Positions 18,759 through 28,839 of a stretch of DNA of 64,000 nucleotides are shown here, in pieces. Positions within the stretch are counted from its first letter, which is position 1; each line of letters starts with the position of its first letter. Below the pieces are notes generated by a model, which was given only the letters and a program-made list of their open reading frames with translations, was not told the origin of the DNA and made no database searches. Source of the stretch: Sphingomonas ginsenosidivorax (lineage in GTDB: Bacteria; Pseudomonadota; Alphaproteobacteria; Sphingomonadales; Sphingomonadaceae); NCBI RefSeq assembly GCF_007995065.1, contig NZ_VOQR01000001.1:933001-997000 (forward strand), in the 5' to 3' direction. The position numbers were made by a program, and so were the translations under genes.

Positions 18759-18845
18759 ATGGGCGGGGCTCGCATTGCCGCGCCGATTTCGCGGCGTATG
18801 CAATCCTCCTGGCGATTTCGAAGACGAGACGCGCACCGGGGGAGA

Positions 18846-21131
18846 ATGCACGTGAAGGTCATGACCTTTCGGACGATGACGTCGCTTCTGGCACTGGGCG
18901 TCATCGCGGCCGCCCAGCCGGGGGCGGCGCAGACGGTCGCAAACCCGTCTGCGCCGGCCGCCACCGCTCCGACCGACGACCTCGTGGAGCAGGGCGACAT
19001 CATCGTGACCGCACAGCGTCGCGACGAGCGCGCCCGCGACGTGCCGATCTCGATCACCAACGTGACCGCGGCCCAGTTGGAGACCGCCAACATCCAGCAA
19101 CTGTCCGACGTCGCGCGCGTCACGCCCGCGCTGCGCTTCGACAGTTCGGGCAGCTTTTCGCAGCCGACCATCCGCGGCGTGGGCACCGCCGTGACGACGT
19201 CGGGCGGCGGCCCGAATGTCGGCATCTATGTCGACGGCTTCTACGTCGCCAATCCCGAAGCGACCGCGTTCGACCTGACCAAGACGCAGAGCATCCAGGT
19301 CCTGAAAGGGCCCCAGGGTACGCTGTTCGGGCGCAACACGACGGGCGGCGCGATCCTGGTCACCACCGCCGAGCCGAGCATGGTGACCGCCGCCGAGTTC
19401 AAGGCGACCTATGGACGCTTCGATGCGCAGACCTATCAGGGGTATGTCACCACCGGGCTGGGGACGCGCGTCGCCGTCGATCTCGAGGGGCAGTTGCGCA
19501 AGGGCGACGGCTATTTCCGCAACCTCGCGAACGACGACCGCGATGTCGGTGCCTACCAGAACTGGTCGGTGCGCGGCGGCGTCAAGGTGCGCGTCACCGA
19601 CGACCTTTCGGTGCTGCTGCGGTACACGCATTCGGAGACCGACGACCCGACGCTGCTGCTGACCAACGCCTATGTCGACAGGAACGGCGGTTCGGGCTTC
19701 TACAGCCGCGTACCGCTGGCGGCGTACGGGACGAACAGCAGCGCGGGAAAGCCGCTGGTCTATGCCTTCGCACCGCCGGCAACCTACGCCACGCGGCCGG
19801 GCGAGGTGGTCAACGTGCCGGGCACGCCGACCCGCTTCACGAACCAGACGGACGCGTTCCAGGCGACGATCAGGGCGGATCTCGGTTTTGCCGACCTGAC
19901 GTCGTACACACAGGTCCGCAAGGACGATGCGGTCAACCTGCAGGACCTCGACGCCACCGCGCTTGCCCTCTTCAACATCAACCTGGGGATCGGCAACCGC
20001 ACCACGACGCAGGAATTCCTGTTCACCTCAAAGCCGGGCAGCGCTCTGCAATGGACGGCGGGCCTGTACTATTTCCGCAACCGCGACACGTATTTCGTCA
20101 ACGCCGCGTTCGGGCCGCCACCCTATATGCCGTTCGGGGGATCGAGCACGACGACGCGCTCCTATGCCGCGTTCGCAGACGGTACGTACCAGCTGTCGCC
20201 CAGCCTGTTCTTCACCGCAGGGCTGCGGTACGGGCACGACGTCGTGGGCGATGCCTATTTCCTGATCCCCGTGACGCAGGCGCGCTTCGACGTACCCGAG
20301 TACAAGACCAGCCGTGTCACGCCGCGCGCCGTCCTGCGCTACAAGCCCTCCGACGTCTCCAGCGTCTATGCGTCGTACAGCCGGGGCTACAAGGCGGGTA
20401 TCCTCAACGTCGGCGGCGCGAGCGCAGTGCCGATCCGACCCGAGGATATCGACGCGTTCGAGATCGGCTACAAATTCGACGACCGGCGATTGTCGTTCGA
20501 TCTCGCGGCCTATTACTATCGGTACAAGAACCTGCAGGTGTCGAGTTTCCAGAGCGGGCTGGCGCTGATCACCAACGCCGCGAGCTCGCATATTTCCGGG
20601 GCCGAGGCATCGGCGCGCTACAAGCTGACGAGCACGTTCGACCTGACGGCCGGCGCCGCCTATACCCATGCGCGCTACAAGGATTTCAGCCAGGCGCCGT
20701 TCTATTCCTATTGCGATCCGACCGGAACCGTCGCGGGACTGGTATGCGGCGCGATTGGGCCGGGATCGATCACGCAGACCACCAATGATTCGAGCGGCTA
20801 TCAAATGCAGCGCGCTCCCGACTTCACCGCGAACGCCGGCGCGAACTATCATACCGCGCTGGCCGACGGGACGTTCAGCCTGTCGGGGAACCTCTATTAC
20901 ACGTCGAAATTCTATTTCGATGCGTCCAAGCAGTTCGAGCAGACGGGCTACGCGGTGCTCGCGATGCGCGCGCAATGGACCGACCCGTCGGACCGCTTCA
21001 CGCTGGCGGTGTTCGGGGACAATCTGACGGGCAAACGCTATCGCAACCAGGTGCTGTTCAACACGCTGGGGATCGGTGCGGTGTGGAACGCGCCGCGGAC
21101 ATGTGGTGTCACGCTTGCCGCGAAGTTCTGA
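18846..21131 (+). CDS. TonB-dependent outer-membrane receptor
   Basis: The 761-residue protein has a signal peptide (about residues 1-28, ending GAAQ), the sphingomonad plug-domain opening IIVTAQRRDERARDVPISIT, VLKGPQGTLFGRNTTGGAI in the plug and a long beta-barrel ending in an aromatic residue, AAKF. It should import a large or hydrophobic substrate in an energy-dependent way. ATG 18846 is adjacent to GGGGGAGA; the in-frame GTG at 18852 has better spacing, so the start may be six bases later. It lies between an exact ATCG-N6-CGAT repeat upstream and a TetR gene downstream. Confidence 0.94.
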   Translation: MHVKVMTFRTMTSLLALGVIAAAQPGAAQTVANPSAPAATAPTDDLVEQGDIIVTAQRRDERARDVPISITNVTAAQLETANIQQLSDVARVTPALRFDSSGSFSQPTIRGVGTAVTTSGGGPNVGIYVDGFYVANPEATAFDLTKTQSIQVLKGPQGTLFGRNTTGGAILVTTAEPSMVTAAEFKATYGRFDAQTYQGYVTTGLGTRVAVDLEGQLRKGDGYFRNLANDDRDVGAYQNWSVRGGVKVRVTDDLSVLLRYTHSETDDPTLLLTNAYVDRNGGSGFYSRVPLAAYGTNSSAGKPLVYAFAPPATYATRPGEVVNVPGTPTRFTNQTDAFQATIRADLGFADLTSYTQVRKDDAVNLQDLDATALALFNINLGIGNRTTTQEFLFTSKPGSALQWTAGLYYFRNRDTYFVNAAFGPPPYMPFGGSSTTTRSYAAFADGTYQLSPSLFFTAGLRYGHDVVGDAYFLIPVTQARFDVPEYKTSRVTPRAVLRYKPSDVSSVYASYSRGYKAGILNVGGASAVPIRPEDIDAFEIGYKFDDRRLSFDLAAYYYRYKNLQVSSFQSGLALITNAASSHISGAEASARYKLTSTFDLTAGAAYTHARYKDFSQAPFYSYCDPTGTVAGLVCGAIGPGSITQTTNDSSGYQMQRAPDFTANAGANYHTALADGTFSLSGNLYYTSKFYFDASKQFEQTGYAVLAMRAQWTDPSDRFTLAVFGDNLTGKRYRNQVLFNTLGIGAVWNAPRTCGVTLAAKF

Positions 21132-21144
21132 TCGCTGCGGCGAC
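21131..21144. promoter_or_regulatory. Variant inverted repeat ATCG-N6-CGAC
   Basis: ATCG-CTGCGG-CGAC, one mismatch from the pattern, lies at the end of the TonB gene and 89 bases before the TetR start at 21234. Confidence 0.35.
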
Positions 21145-21233
21145 TGCAGCGACGCGATCTCGTCCCCTCGTTTTCCGGTGGAGTCCTGCACGCAAGGCGC
21201 TATCGCAAGGACTTACGCGACAAGGAATACCGT

Positions 21234-21914
21234 ATGACCGAACCCCGCACCCGGCGAGCCCGCGACCCGGTGGCGACGCGTGCCGCGATCCTGGAGGCCG
21301 CACGGGCGCTGATCGCGCGCGACGGGCCCGACGGCATGAGCGTGTCGGCGGTTGCCGCGCTGGCGGGGGTCAATCGCGGTACCGCCTATCAGCATTTCGC
21401 GACGCGCGAGGATCTGGTCGCGGCGACGATGCAGTCGGTGTCCGATCAACTGTTCCACGCCGCGTTCGGCGATCCGGCGACCGTCGGCGATCGCCGGGTC
21501 GAGGATGTCGACATCACGCTGCTGACGACGACGCTCGCCGACTTCGCGGTCGACAATCCCGCCTTGTGCCGGATCTGGTTTCTCCAGTTGCTCGCGTCGG
21601 ACGAACCCGCGCAGGACCCGTTCTGGCGGGAATATGCCGGATCGCTGCGGCGCTTCACGGAAACCGATCTGGCCGAGCGGGGAATCGATTCCGACGTGTT
21701 CTCGATGCTGATGCTGGCGGGGAATTTCCTGTGGCCGGTCTGGACCAAGGCCCACGAGAAGACCCCGGCGCAACGGCGCGAACTCAGCCGACGGTTCGCC
21801 ATCGAGAGCCTGCGACTGTCGATGCACGGCACGATGCGCGCCGAGCGCTTTCCCGAGATCGAGGCGCTGATCGCCGACCGCCGCCCCCCAAAGGCGGGGC
21901 TGCGGGCGGTATAA
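21234..21914 (+). CDS. TetR-family transcription regulator
   Basis: The 226-residue protein has the TetR helix-turn-helix near its N-terminus: [20 protein letters not shown] followed by [20 protein letters not shown]. The C-terminal ligand domain is not assignable. AAGGA lies eight bases before the ATG. It sits 102 bases after the TonB receptor and 100 bases before a reductase gene on the same strand and may control either. An inverted-repeat variant lies at its 5' side and another overlaps its own stop codon. Confidence 0.9.
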   Translation: MTEPRTRRARDPVATRAAILEAARALIARDGPDGMSVSAVAALAGVNRGTAYQHFATREDLVAATMQSVSDQLFHAAFGDPATVGDRRVEDVDITLLTTTLADFAVDNPALCRIWFLQLLASDEPAQDPFWREYAGSLRRFTETDLAERGIDSDVFSMLMLAGNFLWPVWTKAHEKTPAQRRELSRRFAIESLRLSMHGTMRAERFPEIEALIADRRPPKAGLRAV

Positions 21915-21926
21915 CGGGTGGGCGAT
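21913..21926. promoter_or_regulatory. Variant inverted repeat AACG-N6-CGAT
   Basis: AACG-GGTGGG-CGAT overlaps the TetR stop codon and lies 88 bases before the MDR reductase start at 22015. One mismatch from the pattern. Confidence 0.35.
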
Positions 21927-22014
21927 GAATCGCGGGGCTGCCATCATTTCGGTGGCGCAGGGTAGCGCGGCTCGGACAAGGTGGCCCTGTATTCGACGCC
22001 CCGGGAGCCCCAGA

Positions 22015-22998
22015 ATGTTTGCAGCCATCCAGATCGACAAGACCGATGCCGGCCAGACGGTGTCGGTCACGCAGATCGATGAAGCCAGCCTGCCCGAAGG
22101 GGATGTGACGATCGACGTCGCCTATTCGACTCTCAACTACAAGGACGGCCTGGCGATCACCGGCAAGGGGCCGGTGGTGCGCAAGTTCCCGATGGTGCCC
22201 GGCATCGACCTGGTCGGCACGGTGCGCGAATCCTCGAACGCCGACTGGAAGGCCGGCGATACCGTCGTGCTCAACGGGTGGGGCGTTGGCGAGACGCACT
22301 GGGGCGGGCTGGGACAGGTCGCGCGGCTGAAGGGCGAGTGGCTGGTGCCGTTGCCGGCGGCCTTCACGCCGAAGCAGGCGATGGCGATCGGGACGGCGGG
22401 CTATACCGCGGCACTCTGCGTCGAGGCGATCGTCGCCGCGGGCGTCACGCCGGACAAGGGCGACGTGCTGGTCACCGGCGCGACGGGGGGTGTCGGCAGC
22501 GTCGCCGTCGCGTTGTTGGCGAAGCTCGGTTTCACCGTCGTCGCGGCGACCGGCAAGGCGAGCGAAGGCGAGTACCTGAAGCAATTGGGCGCGTCGGCGG
22601 TGATCGACCGCGCGGACTTGAGCGCGCCCGGCAAGCCCTTCCAGAAGGAGCGCTGGGCCGCGGTGATCGACTCGGTCGGTAGCCACACGCTCGCCAATGC
22701 GGTCGCGGCGACCAAATATGGCGGCGTCGTCGCGGCGTGCGGTCTCGCACAGGGGGCGGACTTTCCCTCCTCTGTAATGCCGTTCATCCTGCGCGGCGTC
22801 AGCCTGCTCGGGATCGACAGCGTGATGGCGCCGAAGGCGAAGCGGCTGCGTGCGTGGGAGCGCCTGGCGCGCGATCTCGATCCCGCGCTGCTTGAGACCA
22901 TCGCGACCGAGGTCGGGCTGGGCGACGCGATCGAGGCCGCGGGCGCGCTGATCGACGGCAAGGTACGCGGCCGCGTCCTGGTCGACGTCAACCGCTGA
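22015..22998 (+). CDS. NADPH quinone reductase-like MDR protein (AcuI/YhdH type)
   Basis: The 327-residue zinc-free medium-chain reductase has the AcuI/YhdH pattern [29 protein letters not shown], the nucleotide-binding stretch [15 protein letters not shown] and a [17 protein letters not shown] segment. Known members reduce acryloyl-CoA or related enoyl-CoA or quinones with NADPH. The ATG at 22015 has a weak GGGAG upstream. An acyl-CoA ligase gene follows after four bases, so a role on a CoA thioester is plausible. Confidence 0.9.
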   Translation: MFAAIQIDKTDAGQTVSVTQIDEASLPEGDVTIDVAYSTLNYKDGLAITGKGPVVRKFPMVPGIDLVGTVRESSNADWKAGDTVVLNGWGVGETHWGGLGQVARLKGEWLVPLPAAFTPKQAMAIGTAGYTAALCVEAIVAAGVTPDKGDVLVTGATGGVGSVAVALLAKLGFTVVAATGKASEGEYLKQLGASAVIDRADLSAPGKPFQKERWAAVIDSVGSHTLANAVAATKYGGVVAACGLAQGADFPSSVMPFILRGVSLLGIDSVMAPKAKRLRAWERLARDLDPALLETIATEVGLGDAIEAAGALIDGKVRGRVLVDVNR

Positions 22999-23002
22999 CG
23001 CC

Positions 23003-24661
23003 GTGACTCAGCCCCTCTCGATCGTGGCCGGGCCACCGCTGGCGGACGAACCCGGCATCGGCGCTCTGACGCTGTCCGGCTGGCTCCGCGAGGTGGTCGG
23101 GCTGTACGGGCCGAGCGAGGCGCTGGTCCTTCACGAGCATGGGGCGGAGATCCGCTGGACCTATGACGACCTGTGGGCGCACGCCCATGCGGTCGCACGC
23201 GCGCTGATCGCGTGCGCGGTCGGCAAGGGTACGCGCGTCGGTGTGCTGATGACCAACCGGCCGGAATTCCTGTCCGCCGTGTTCGGCACCGCGCTGGCCG
23301 GGGGGGTGGCGGCGACGCTGTCGACCTTCTCGACGCAGGCGGAGCTCGATCATCTCCTGCAGAGCTCGGCCTGCTCGGTCCTGCTGCTCGAACGCAGCGT
23401 GCTGAAGAAGGATTTCACCGAGGTCGTCGTTGCCCTGGAACCGGCCCTGGCGACGACGGCGCCGGGGGCGGTGGCGTCGCTGCGCTTCCCCTTCCTGCGC
23501 CATGTCGCCGCGATCGGCGGTGGTGCCGGCGCGATCGAGGACTGGGCGGCATTCCTCGCGCGGGGGGAGAGCGTCGCGCCGGAACGCGTCGATGCCACCG
23601 CCGCTACCGTCACGCCCGCCGATCCGGGCGTATTGTTCTTCTCGTCGGGATCGACCTCGAAGCCCAAGGGTATCCTCAGCGCGCATCGCGGCCCGAGTCT
23701 GCAGTTGTGGCGCTGGAAACGGTTCCTCGCGGCAAAGCCCGATGCGCGGGCCTGGTCCGCCAACGGGTTCTTCTGGTCGGGCAATTTCGCGATGATGGGG
23801 GGCACCCTGTCGAGCGGGGGCAGCCTGATCCTGCAGAAGACGTTCGATCCGGTCGAGGCGCTGAGCCTGATGGAGCGCGAACGCGCGACCATGGCGTTTG
23901 CCTGGCCGCACCAATATGCGCAGCTGGAGGGCGCGGCGAACTGGACCAGCGTCGATCTGTCGAGCCTGTATTACGTCAATGTCGCGCTGGCGAAGCACCC
24001 CACCGTGCACACGGACTGGCAGGAGCCGTGGTCGGCCTATGGCAACACCGAGACGTTCACGATCAGTTCGATCTATGATTCCGGCACGCCGGAAGCGCGC
24101 GAGGGCGTCGGCCATGGCTATCCGCTGCCCGGCAATATCTTCAAGGTGGTCGACCCGCTGACCGGCGCGGTCGTGCCGCTCGGCGAGCGCGGCGAACTGG
24201 CCGTGAAGGGCGCGACAATGATGCTCGGCTATGTCGGCGTGCCGCTTGACGAGACGCTCGATGCGGAGGGGTTCTTCCATACCGGCGACGGCGGGTTCTT
24301 CGACACGGCGGGGCGGCTCCACTGGGAAGGGCGTCTGAACGACATCATCAAGACCGGCGGCGCGAACGTCTCGCCGATCGAGATCGACGCCGTGCTGAAG
24401 GGCATGGACGGCGTGAAGGTGACGCAGACGGTCGGCGTGCCGCACGACACGCTGGGAGAACTGGTCGTATCGTGCATTGTGCCGCATGACGGAGCGGTGC
24501 TCGACGAGGACGCCGTGCGTGCATATGCGAAGCAAGCGCTCGCCAGCTACAAGGTCCCGCGGCGGGTGTTGTTCTTCGCTGCCGACGAGCTCGAGCTGAC
24601 GGGCAGCGCGAAGGTCAAGACGGCGGACCTGAAGGCGCTGGTGGTCAAGCGATTGGCGTAA
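23003..24661 (+). CDS. AMP-dependent acyl-CoA synthetase (ligase)
   Basis: The 552-residue ANL-family enzyme has the AMP-binding loop LFFSSGSTSKPKG, the SAYGNTET motif, HTGDGGFFD and the catalytic lysine region LTGSAKVKTADLK. It activates a carboxylic acid to its CoA thioester. The GTG at 23003 lies four bases after the reductase stop, so they are probably one transcript. In the window it is the only CoA ligase, which makes it the candidate entry point for the acyl-CoA genes encoded downstream. Acid specificity unknown. Confidence 0.92.
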   Translation: MTQPLSIVAGPPLADEPGIGALTLSGWLREVVGLYGPSEALVLHEHGAEIRWTYDDLWAHAHAVARALIACAVGKGTRVGVLMTNRPEFLSAVFGTALAGGVAATLSTFSTQAELDHLLQSSACSVLLLERSVLKKDFTEVVVALEPALATTAPGAVASLRFPFLRHVAAIGGGAGAIEDWAAFLARGESVAPERVDATAATVTPADPGVLFFSSGSTSKPKGILSAHRGPSLQLWRWKRFLAAKPDARAWSANGFFWSGNFAMMGGTLSSGGSLILQKTFDPVEALSLMERERATMAFAWPHQYAQLEGAANWTSVDLSSLYYVNVALAKHPTVHTDWQEPWSAYGNTETFTISSIYDSGTPEAREGVGHGYPLPGNIFKVVDPLTGAVVPLGERGELAVKGATMMLGYVGVPLDETLDAEGFFHTGDGGFFDTAGRLHWEGRLNDIIKTGGANVSPIEIDAVLKGMDGVKVTQTVGVPHDTLGELVVSCIVPHDGAVLDEDAVRAYAKQALASYKVPRRVLFFAADELELTGSAKVKTADLKALVVKRLA

Positions 24662-24736
24662 GCGACCGACCGGGATCGTGGGAGCGTCCGCAGGCAGCTG
24701 TGCGGCGCCCCGGCCGGTATCCTGCCATATTGGCCG

Positions 24737-24943
24737 TTAGGAAACGGTCGGATCGTCGCCCAGGGTGATCGCCTGGGCCGGGCATTGGCGCGCGGCGCTG
24801 CGGATCATGTCCTCGTCCTCGGGCTGGACCTCGCTCACCATGACGACGGCATAGCCGTCGTCATGGAGTTCGAAGACCTCCGGGGCGATCCCGATGCAGA
24901 GGCCGAAGCCGGCGCAGATGTCGGCATTGACGCAGACCTTCAT
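24737..24943 (-). CDS. [3Fe-4S] ferredoxin, P450 partner
   Basis: The 68-residue protein has the cysteine pattern Cys-x5-Cys near residues 10-16 and a C-terminal Cys-Pro, the arrangement of small ferredoxins that carry a [3Fe-4S] cluster and serve bacterial P450s. The P450 gene ends two bases upstream (TGAGCATG), so both are made from one transcript. It should pass electrons to that P450. No ferredoxin reductase gene is in the window. Confidence 0.92.
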   Translation of the reverse strand: MKVCVNADICAGFGLCIGIAPEVFELHDDGYAVVMVSEVQPEDEDMIRSAARQCPAQAITLGDDPTVS

Positions 24944-24945
24944 GC

Positions 24946-26256
24946 TCAGCCGGCCTCCACCGGATCGAACTCGAGGTTTATGTGCGTGAGCCCACGCAGG
25001 ATGAAGGTCGGAAGATAGCTGTAGCGGCGCTGCCCGGCCGGCCCGTGGACCGCTTCCGAGATACGAATGTCCGAGGTTCGGTCGAACATGCGATTGAGGC
25101 TCACCACCGTTTCCGCCCGCGCGAGGGGCGCGCCGGGGCAGGCGTGGCGACCGGCACCGAACGCCAGGTGGAGACGCGCGTTCTTCCGGTCCAGCTGGAA
25201 CTCGCCGGGATCGTCGAACTTGCGCGAATCGCGGTTGGCGGCGCTGTTGGCGATATACAGGAACGAGCCCGCCGGAATGTCGACTCCGCCGACCGTCGTC
25301 GGCTTCTTCGCGAGCCGGAAGTCGCCCTTGACCGGTCCCTCCATGCGCAGACATTCCTCGACGAAATTGGGGATCAGGCTGCGGTCGTCGCGCAGGCGGC
25401 GCTGGATATCGGGCCGGTCGCCGAGGACCTGCATCGCGTAGCTGAGCAGGCGGACCGTGGTTTCCTGTCCTGCCGCGAACACGTTGGCGGCGATCCGGGC
25501 AACCTCGATCGGTTCGGGCACCGACCCGTCGGGGAAGGTCGCCTGCGCCAATCCCGTGAGCACGTCGTCCTTGGGGTTAAGCCTGCGCTCCTCGATATAG
25601 GTCGAGAACTTGCCGTAGAGCCATTCGAGCGGCCCGTGCGTCACTTCGCCATCGGTGCCCCCGACAACGGCACCGCCGCTTTCCTGCTCGACCCTGATCA
25701 GGTGCTTGCGGAACTCGATCCGGTCGGCGGCCGGCACGCCCAGCAAGTCCGCGACGACCAGGACGGCAAAGGGCTGCGCGAACGCATCCATCCATTCGCA
25801 TGCACCGTTCGCGATGAAGGTGTCGATCTGCTGGTCGGCCAGCCGCCACATGAACTCCTCATTCTCCTTGAGGCGGCGTGGCGTGATCAGCGACATCAGC
25901 AGCGAGCGGTGCGCGGTGTGGACCGGGGGGTCCATCGTCGGGAGCTGGTCGTGGAACGGCGTCTGGTCGCGATACTCCTCGATCAGTGCCGAAATGTCGT
26001 CGTTTCCGCGCCCCTCCAGCGGGATCGGGCAGCCGGCGAACGGCCCAGTGGTCGACATGCAGGACGAGAAGCCGGCGGGATCGTTGTAGATCGCCAGCGC
26101 CTCGGCATAGCCGGTGACCATCACGATGCCCTGATGCGGCTCGCGCGTCACCGGGCAGACGTCTCTCAGATGGTCGAAATACGGGTAGGGATCGGCGACG
26201 AACCGGTCGCTGCGGAAGAAGTCGTGCGCTTCGAACGCATGGGTTTCGTCGTTCAT
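24946..26256 (-). CDS. Cytochrome P450
   Basis: The 436-residue P450 has the I-helix oxygen-activation motif AAGQETT, the ExxR pair in EECLRM and the heme-binding loop FGAGRHACPG with the thiolate at about Cys373. Length and soluble N-terminus fit the bacterial class I type fed by ferredoxin. AGGA lies seven bases before the ATG. It is divergent from a MaoC-type gene, with a 233-base regulatory gap between. Hydroxylation of a hydrophobic substrate is the expected reaction; the substrate is not known. Confidence 0.95.
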   Translation of the reverse strand: MNDETHAFEAHDFFRSDRFVADPYPYFDHLRDVCPVTREPHQGIVMVTGYAEALAIYNDPAGFSSCMSTTGPFAGCPIPLEGRGNDDISALIEEYRDQTPFHDQLPTMDPPVHTAHRSLLMSLITPRRLKENEEFMWRLADQQIDTFIANGACEWMDAFAQPFAVLVVADLLGVPAADRIEFRKHLIRVEQESGGAVVGGTDGEVTHGPLEWLYGKFSTYIEERRLNPKDDVLTGLAQATFPDGSVPEPIEVARIAANVFAAGQETTVRLLSYAMQVLGDRPDIQRRLRDDRSLIPNFVEECLRMEGPVKGDFRLAKKPTTVGGVDIPAGSFLYIANSAANRDSRKFDDPGEFQLDRKNARLHLAFGAGRHACPGAPLARAETVVSLNRMFDRTSDIRISEAVHGPAGQRRYSYLPTFILRGLTHINLEFDPVEAG

Positions 26257-26400
26257 GTCGTTTCCTGTTCAAAGGGCGGTATGAAAGCTGTGCACCGGCT
26301 GAAAGCATCGATCGTGACGCGACCATAGCGGCGCAGTTCGCGCGGTTGCAAAGCGCGGGCGCAAAGATCGCACGAGCGAACTCGACGGGTTGCATGCCCT

Positions 26401-26414
26401 AACGCTCGGGCGAT
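26401..26414. promoter_or_regulatory. Variant inverted repeat AACG-N6-CGAT
   Basis: AACG-CTCGGG-CGAT lies in the gap between the P450 (start 26256) and the MaoC-type gene (TTG 26490), 75 bases before the latter. The stretch TAACGCTCGGGCGAT closely resembles TAACGCCTCGGCGAT at 43784. Confidence 0.45.
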
Positions 26415-26489
26415 GAGTGCCGCCGTCGCCTTGCGTTTTACCCTGCTGCCCCGGACAGCACTGCAAAAAGCCGACCCAGGAGCAGGCCC

Positions 26490-27659
26490 TTGAGCGACAT
26501 TCTCGATACGTCCGATCTCGACCGCTATATCGGCAAGCCGATGCAGCCGGCGCGGATGATCGATCCGTTCGCCAACAATGACATCCGTCGGTGGGTGCAG
26601 GCGATGCACTACCCCAACCGGCTGCACTATGATGCGATGTACGGGATGCAGAGCCGCTTCGGGCAGCTGATCGCGCCGCAGTCGTTCCCGGTGACGATGG
26701 ACGACGGCCATGGATCGGCGCCGTCATGCATCGGGCTGATCCCCAATTCGCACATGCTGTTCGGGGGCGACGAATGGTGGTTCTACGGCCCCCGCATCGT
26801 CGCCGGCGACCGTGTCTGGAACGAGCGGATCCCGTTCGACTACACGGTCAAGGAAACCAAGTTCGGCGGGCCGACCTGCTTCCAGCGCGGCGACAATTTC
26901 TACTATAACCAGCACGGCGATCTGGTTGCGAAACAGCGTTCGACTTCGATCCGCTACAGCCAGGCAGCGGGGCAGGCGAATACGCCGACCGACAATCAGG
27001 ACGATCCGGTGTGGGGCGACGACGAGCTCGAGGCGCTGGAGGCGCGCAAGTTCGAATGGATCCGGATGCTGCACGATCTGGGGCATTCGGCGCGCTACTG
27101 GGATACGGTGAAGGTCGGCGACGCGCTGCCCGAGCGCGTGTTCGGTCCGCATTCGATCGTCAGCTTCACGACCGAGTGGCGGAGCTACACCTTCACGCAA
27201 TGGGGCTCGATGCACCGGCGCACCGACCTCAACATGGCGGAACTCGGCTTTACCGGCCCCATGGCCGGGCCGGAGCAGGATCCGACCGAGGAAGCGATCA
27301 ATCCGGAAAACACCGACGGCGCCTATATCGGCCCGTCGCGCGGGCATCTCTTCCCGCGCTGGGCGCGGTTCATCGGCATGCCGCGCGGCTATGGCTATGG
27401 CGCGTCGATGGGGGCGTGGATCACCGATTATCTCGCGGGCTGGGCAGGCGAATGGGGCATGGTCCGCCATTCGAACTGCAGCTATCGTAGCCCGGCGCTC
27501 ACCGGCGACATCACGATCCAGACCGGGACCGTCACCGACACGTTCGTCGATGACGAAGGGCGTCATATGGTCGCGATCGAGACGAGGATGGTGAACCAGA
27601 AGGGCGCGGTGCTGGCGACGGCCAAGGCCGAGGTCGAACTGGCCAAGCGGCCGTCCTGA
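26490..27659 (+). CDS. MaoC/FAS1-type double-hotdog dehydratase
   Basis: The 389-residue protein looks like a MaoC-like hydratase with two hotdog domains: an N-terminal part with FTYNQHG-like elements and a C-terminal part containing HRRTDLNMAELGF and the closing TGTVTDTFVDDEGRHMV. The start is a TTG at 26490 with AGGAG seven bases upstream. Such proteins hydrate enoyl-CoA or dehydrate 3-hydroxyacyl-CoA, and relatives occur in steroid and isoprenoid catabolism. The stop overlaps the next SDR start (TGATG). The assignment to this family is good; I cannot point to the catalytic Asp/His with certainty. Confidence 0.82.
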   Translation: MSDILDTSDLDRYIGKPMQPARMIDPFANNDIRRWVQAMHYPNRLHYDAMYGMQSRFGQLIAPQSFPVTMDDGHGSAPSCIGLIPNSHMLFGGDEWWFYGPRIVAGDRVWNERIPFDYTVKETKFGGPTCFQRGDNFYYNQHGDLVAKQRSTSIRYSQAAGQANTPTDNQDDPVWGDDELEALEARKFEWIRMLHDLGHSARYWDTVKVGDALPERVFGPHSIVSFTTEWRSYTFTQWGSMHRRTDLNMAELGFTGPMAGPEQDPTEEAINPENTDGAYIGPSRGHLFPRWARFIGMPRGYGYGASMGAWITDYLAGWAGEWGMVRHSNCSYRSPALTGDITIQTGTVTDTFVDDEGRHMVAIETRMVNQKGAVLATAKAEVELAKRPS

Positions 27660-28417
27660 TGGGACGGTTCTCCGGAAAGACCGTGCTGATCACGGGGTCG
27701 GCAGGTGGCCTTGGCCGTGCCTATGCATTGGCGTTCGCGCGCGAGGGTGCGCATCTGGTGCTGGCCGATCTCAAGCTCGACGGGCTGGACGAGACCAAGG
27801 CGCTCGTCGAGCTGGCGGGGGGCACCGCATCGATCCACCAGGTCGATCTGGGCGTCGAGGCGGAGATCCACGCCTTCGCGACGGCGGTGCTGGGACTGCA
27901 CGACCGGCTCGATGTGCTGATCAACAATGCCGGGTTGCACGCGGGAGAGATCGCGCGCGGGTTCTTCGGTCTGGGCATGGCGAAGTGGCAGCATTTCTTC
28001 GCGGTCAACACGATCGGCCCGATGCTGCTGGCCGAGGCGGTGCGTCCGGCGCTGAAGGCGGCGAGGGGGCTGATCATCAACAAGTCGTCGATGGCGAGCT
28101 ACACCCCCGCGACCGCCTACGGCATCACCAAGGCGTCGCTGAACGTCTTCACGCATGCGATGGCGACGCAGTTCGGCGCAGACCAGATCCGCTGTGTCGG
28201 GATCGCGCCGGGCTTGATGCAGACCGAGGCGGCTCGAGCGGGCGTGGCCGACGAGACGTGGGAGCGGCTGAAGGGCCTGCAGTCGGTCCAGCGTCAGGGC
28301 ACGGCCGAGGATATCGCCAATCTGGGCGTGTTCCTGGCGTCCGACGAAGGGAGCTTCGTCAACAACCAGACGATTTTGTGCGACGGCAACAACCAGATGC
28401 GCGGCTTCCGATTTTGA
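27659..28417 (+). CDS. Short-chain dehydrogenase/reductase
   Basis: The 252-residue SDR has TGSAGGLGRAYA, NNAG, the serine in NKSSMASYTPATAYGITK and Tyr-x3-Lys in that same stretch. It is coupled by a one-base overlap to the MaoC-type hydratase, and together they suit the hydration and dehydrogenation steps of beta-oxidation-like cycles. The order suggests a 3-hydroxyacyl-CoA dehydrogenase, which is an inference. Confidence 0.9.
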   Translation: MGRFSGKTVLITGSAGGLGRAYALAFAREGAHLVLADLKLDGLDETKALVELAGGTASIHQVDLGVEAEIHAFATAVLGLHDRLDVLINNAGLHAGEIARGFFGLGMAKWQHFFAVNTIGPMLLAEAVRPALKAARGLIINKSSMASYTPATAYGITKASLNVFTHAMATQFGADQIRCVGIAPGLMQTEAARAGVADETWERLKGLQSVQRQGTAEDIANLGVFLASDEGSFVNNQTILCDGNNQMRGFRF

Positions 28418-28824
28418 CCCCCTGCTTCGTGGACTGGCAGGCGATAGCCGAACTCAAGGCGCGTTACTGCCGGTTGCTCGATACCAGAGACTGGACGGGG
28501 TACGCCGCGTTGTTCTCGGCGGACGCGGTGCTCGATACGACCGGCTCGGGCGGACCGCGGATCGAGGGGCGCGAGGCGGCGGTCGCGATGGTCCGCGCCT
28601 CGCTCGACGATGCGGTGACGGTGCATCAGGTCCATTCGCCCGAGATCATGGTCGATGGCGATGTGGCGACCGCGGTCTGGGCGATGTCGGACCGGCTGCG
28701 CTGGACGAATGGGCGCCGGCTGGACGGCGCGGGGCATTATCACGAGCGGTACGTACGACGCGGTGGATCGTGGCTGATCGCCGAGACGCGGTTGACGCGG
28801 CTGTTCGTCGACATGCAGGGCTGA
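28414..28824 (+). CDS. SnoaL/NTF2-like protein
   Basis: The 136-residue protein has the NTF2-like fold signature DWQAIAELKARYCRLLDTRD and a C-terminal WLIAETRLTRLF strand. Known relatives include isomerases, dehydratases and proteins of unknown role. The start chosen is a TTG at 28414 that overlaps the SDR stop as TTGA; a GTG at 28429 giving 131 residues is an equal alternative. It ends the hydratase-SDR operon. Confidence 0.8.
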   Translation: MTPCFVDWQAIAELKARYCRLLDTRDWTGYAALFSADAVLDTTGSGGPRIEGREAAVAMVRASLDDAVTVHQVHSPEIMVDGDVATAVWAMSDRLRWTNGRRLDGAGHYHERYVRRGGSWLIAETRLTRLFVDMQG

Positions 28825-28839
28825 GCGCGAGGACGTCGA

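Noticed and set aside
24662..24736. CCGCA...TGCGG hairpin between the convergent ligase and ferredoxin genes
   Set aside because: Five-base arms without a T run; many such pairs arise by chance here.
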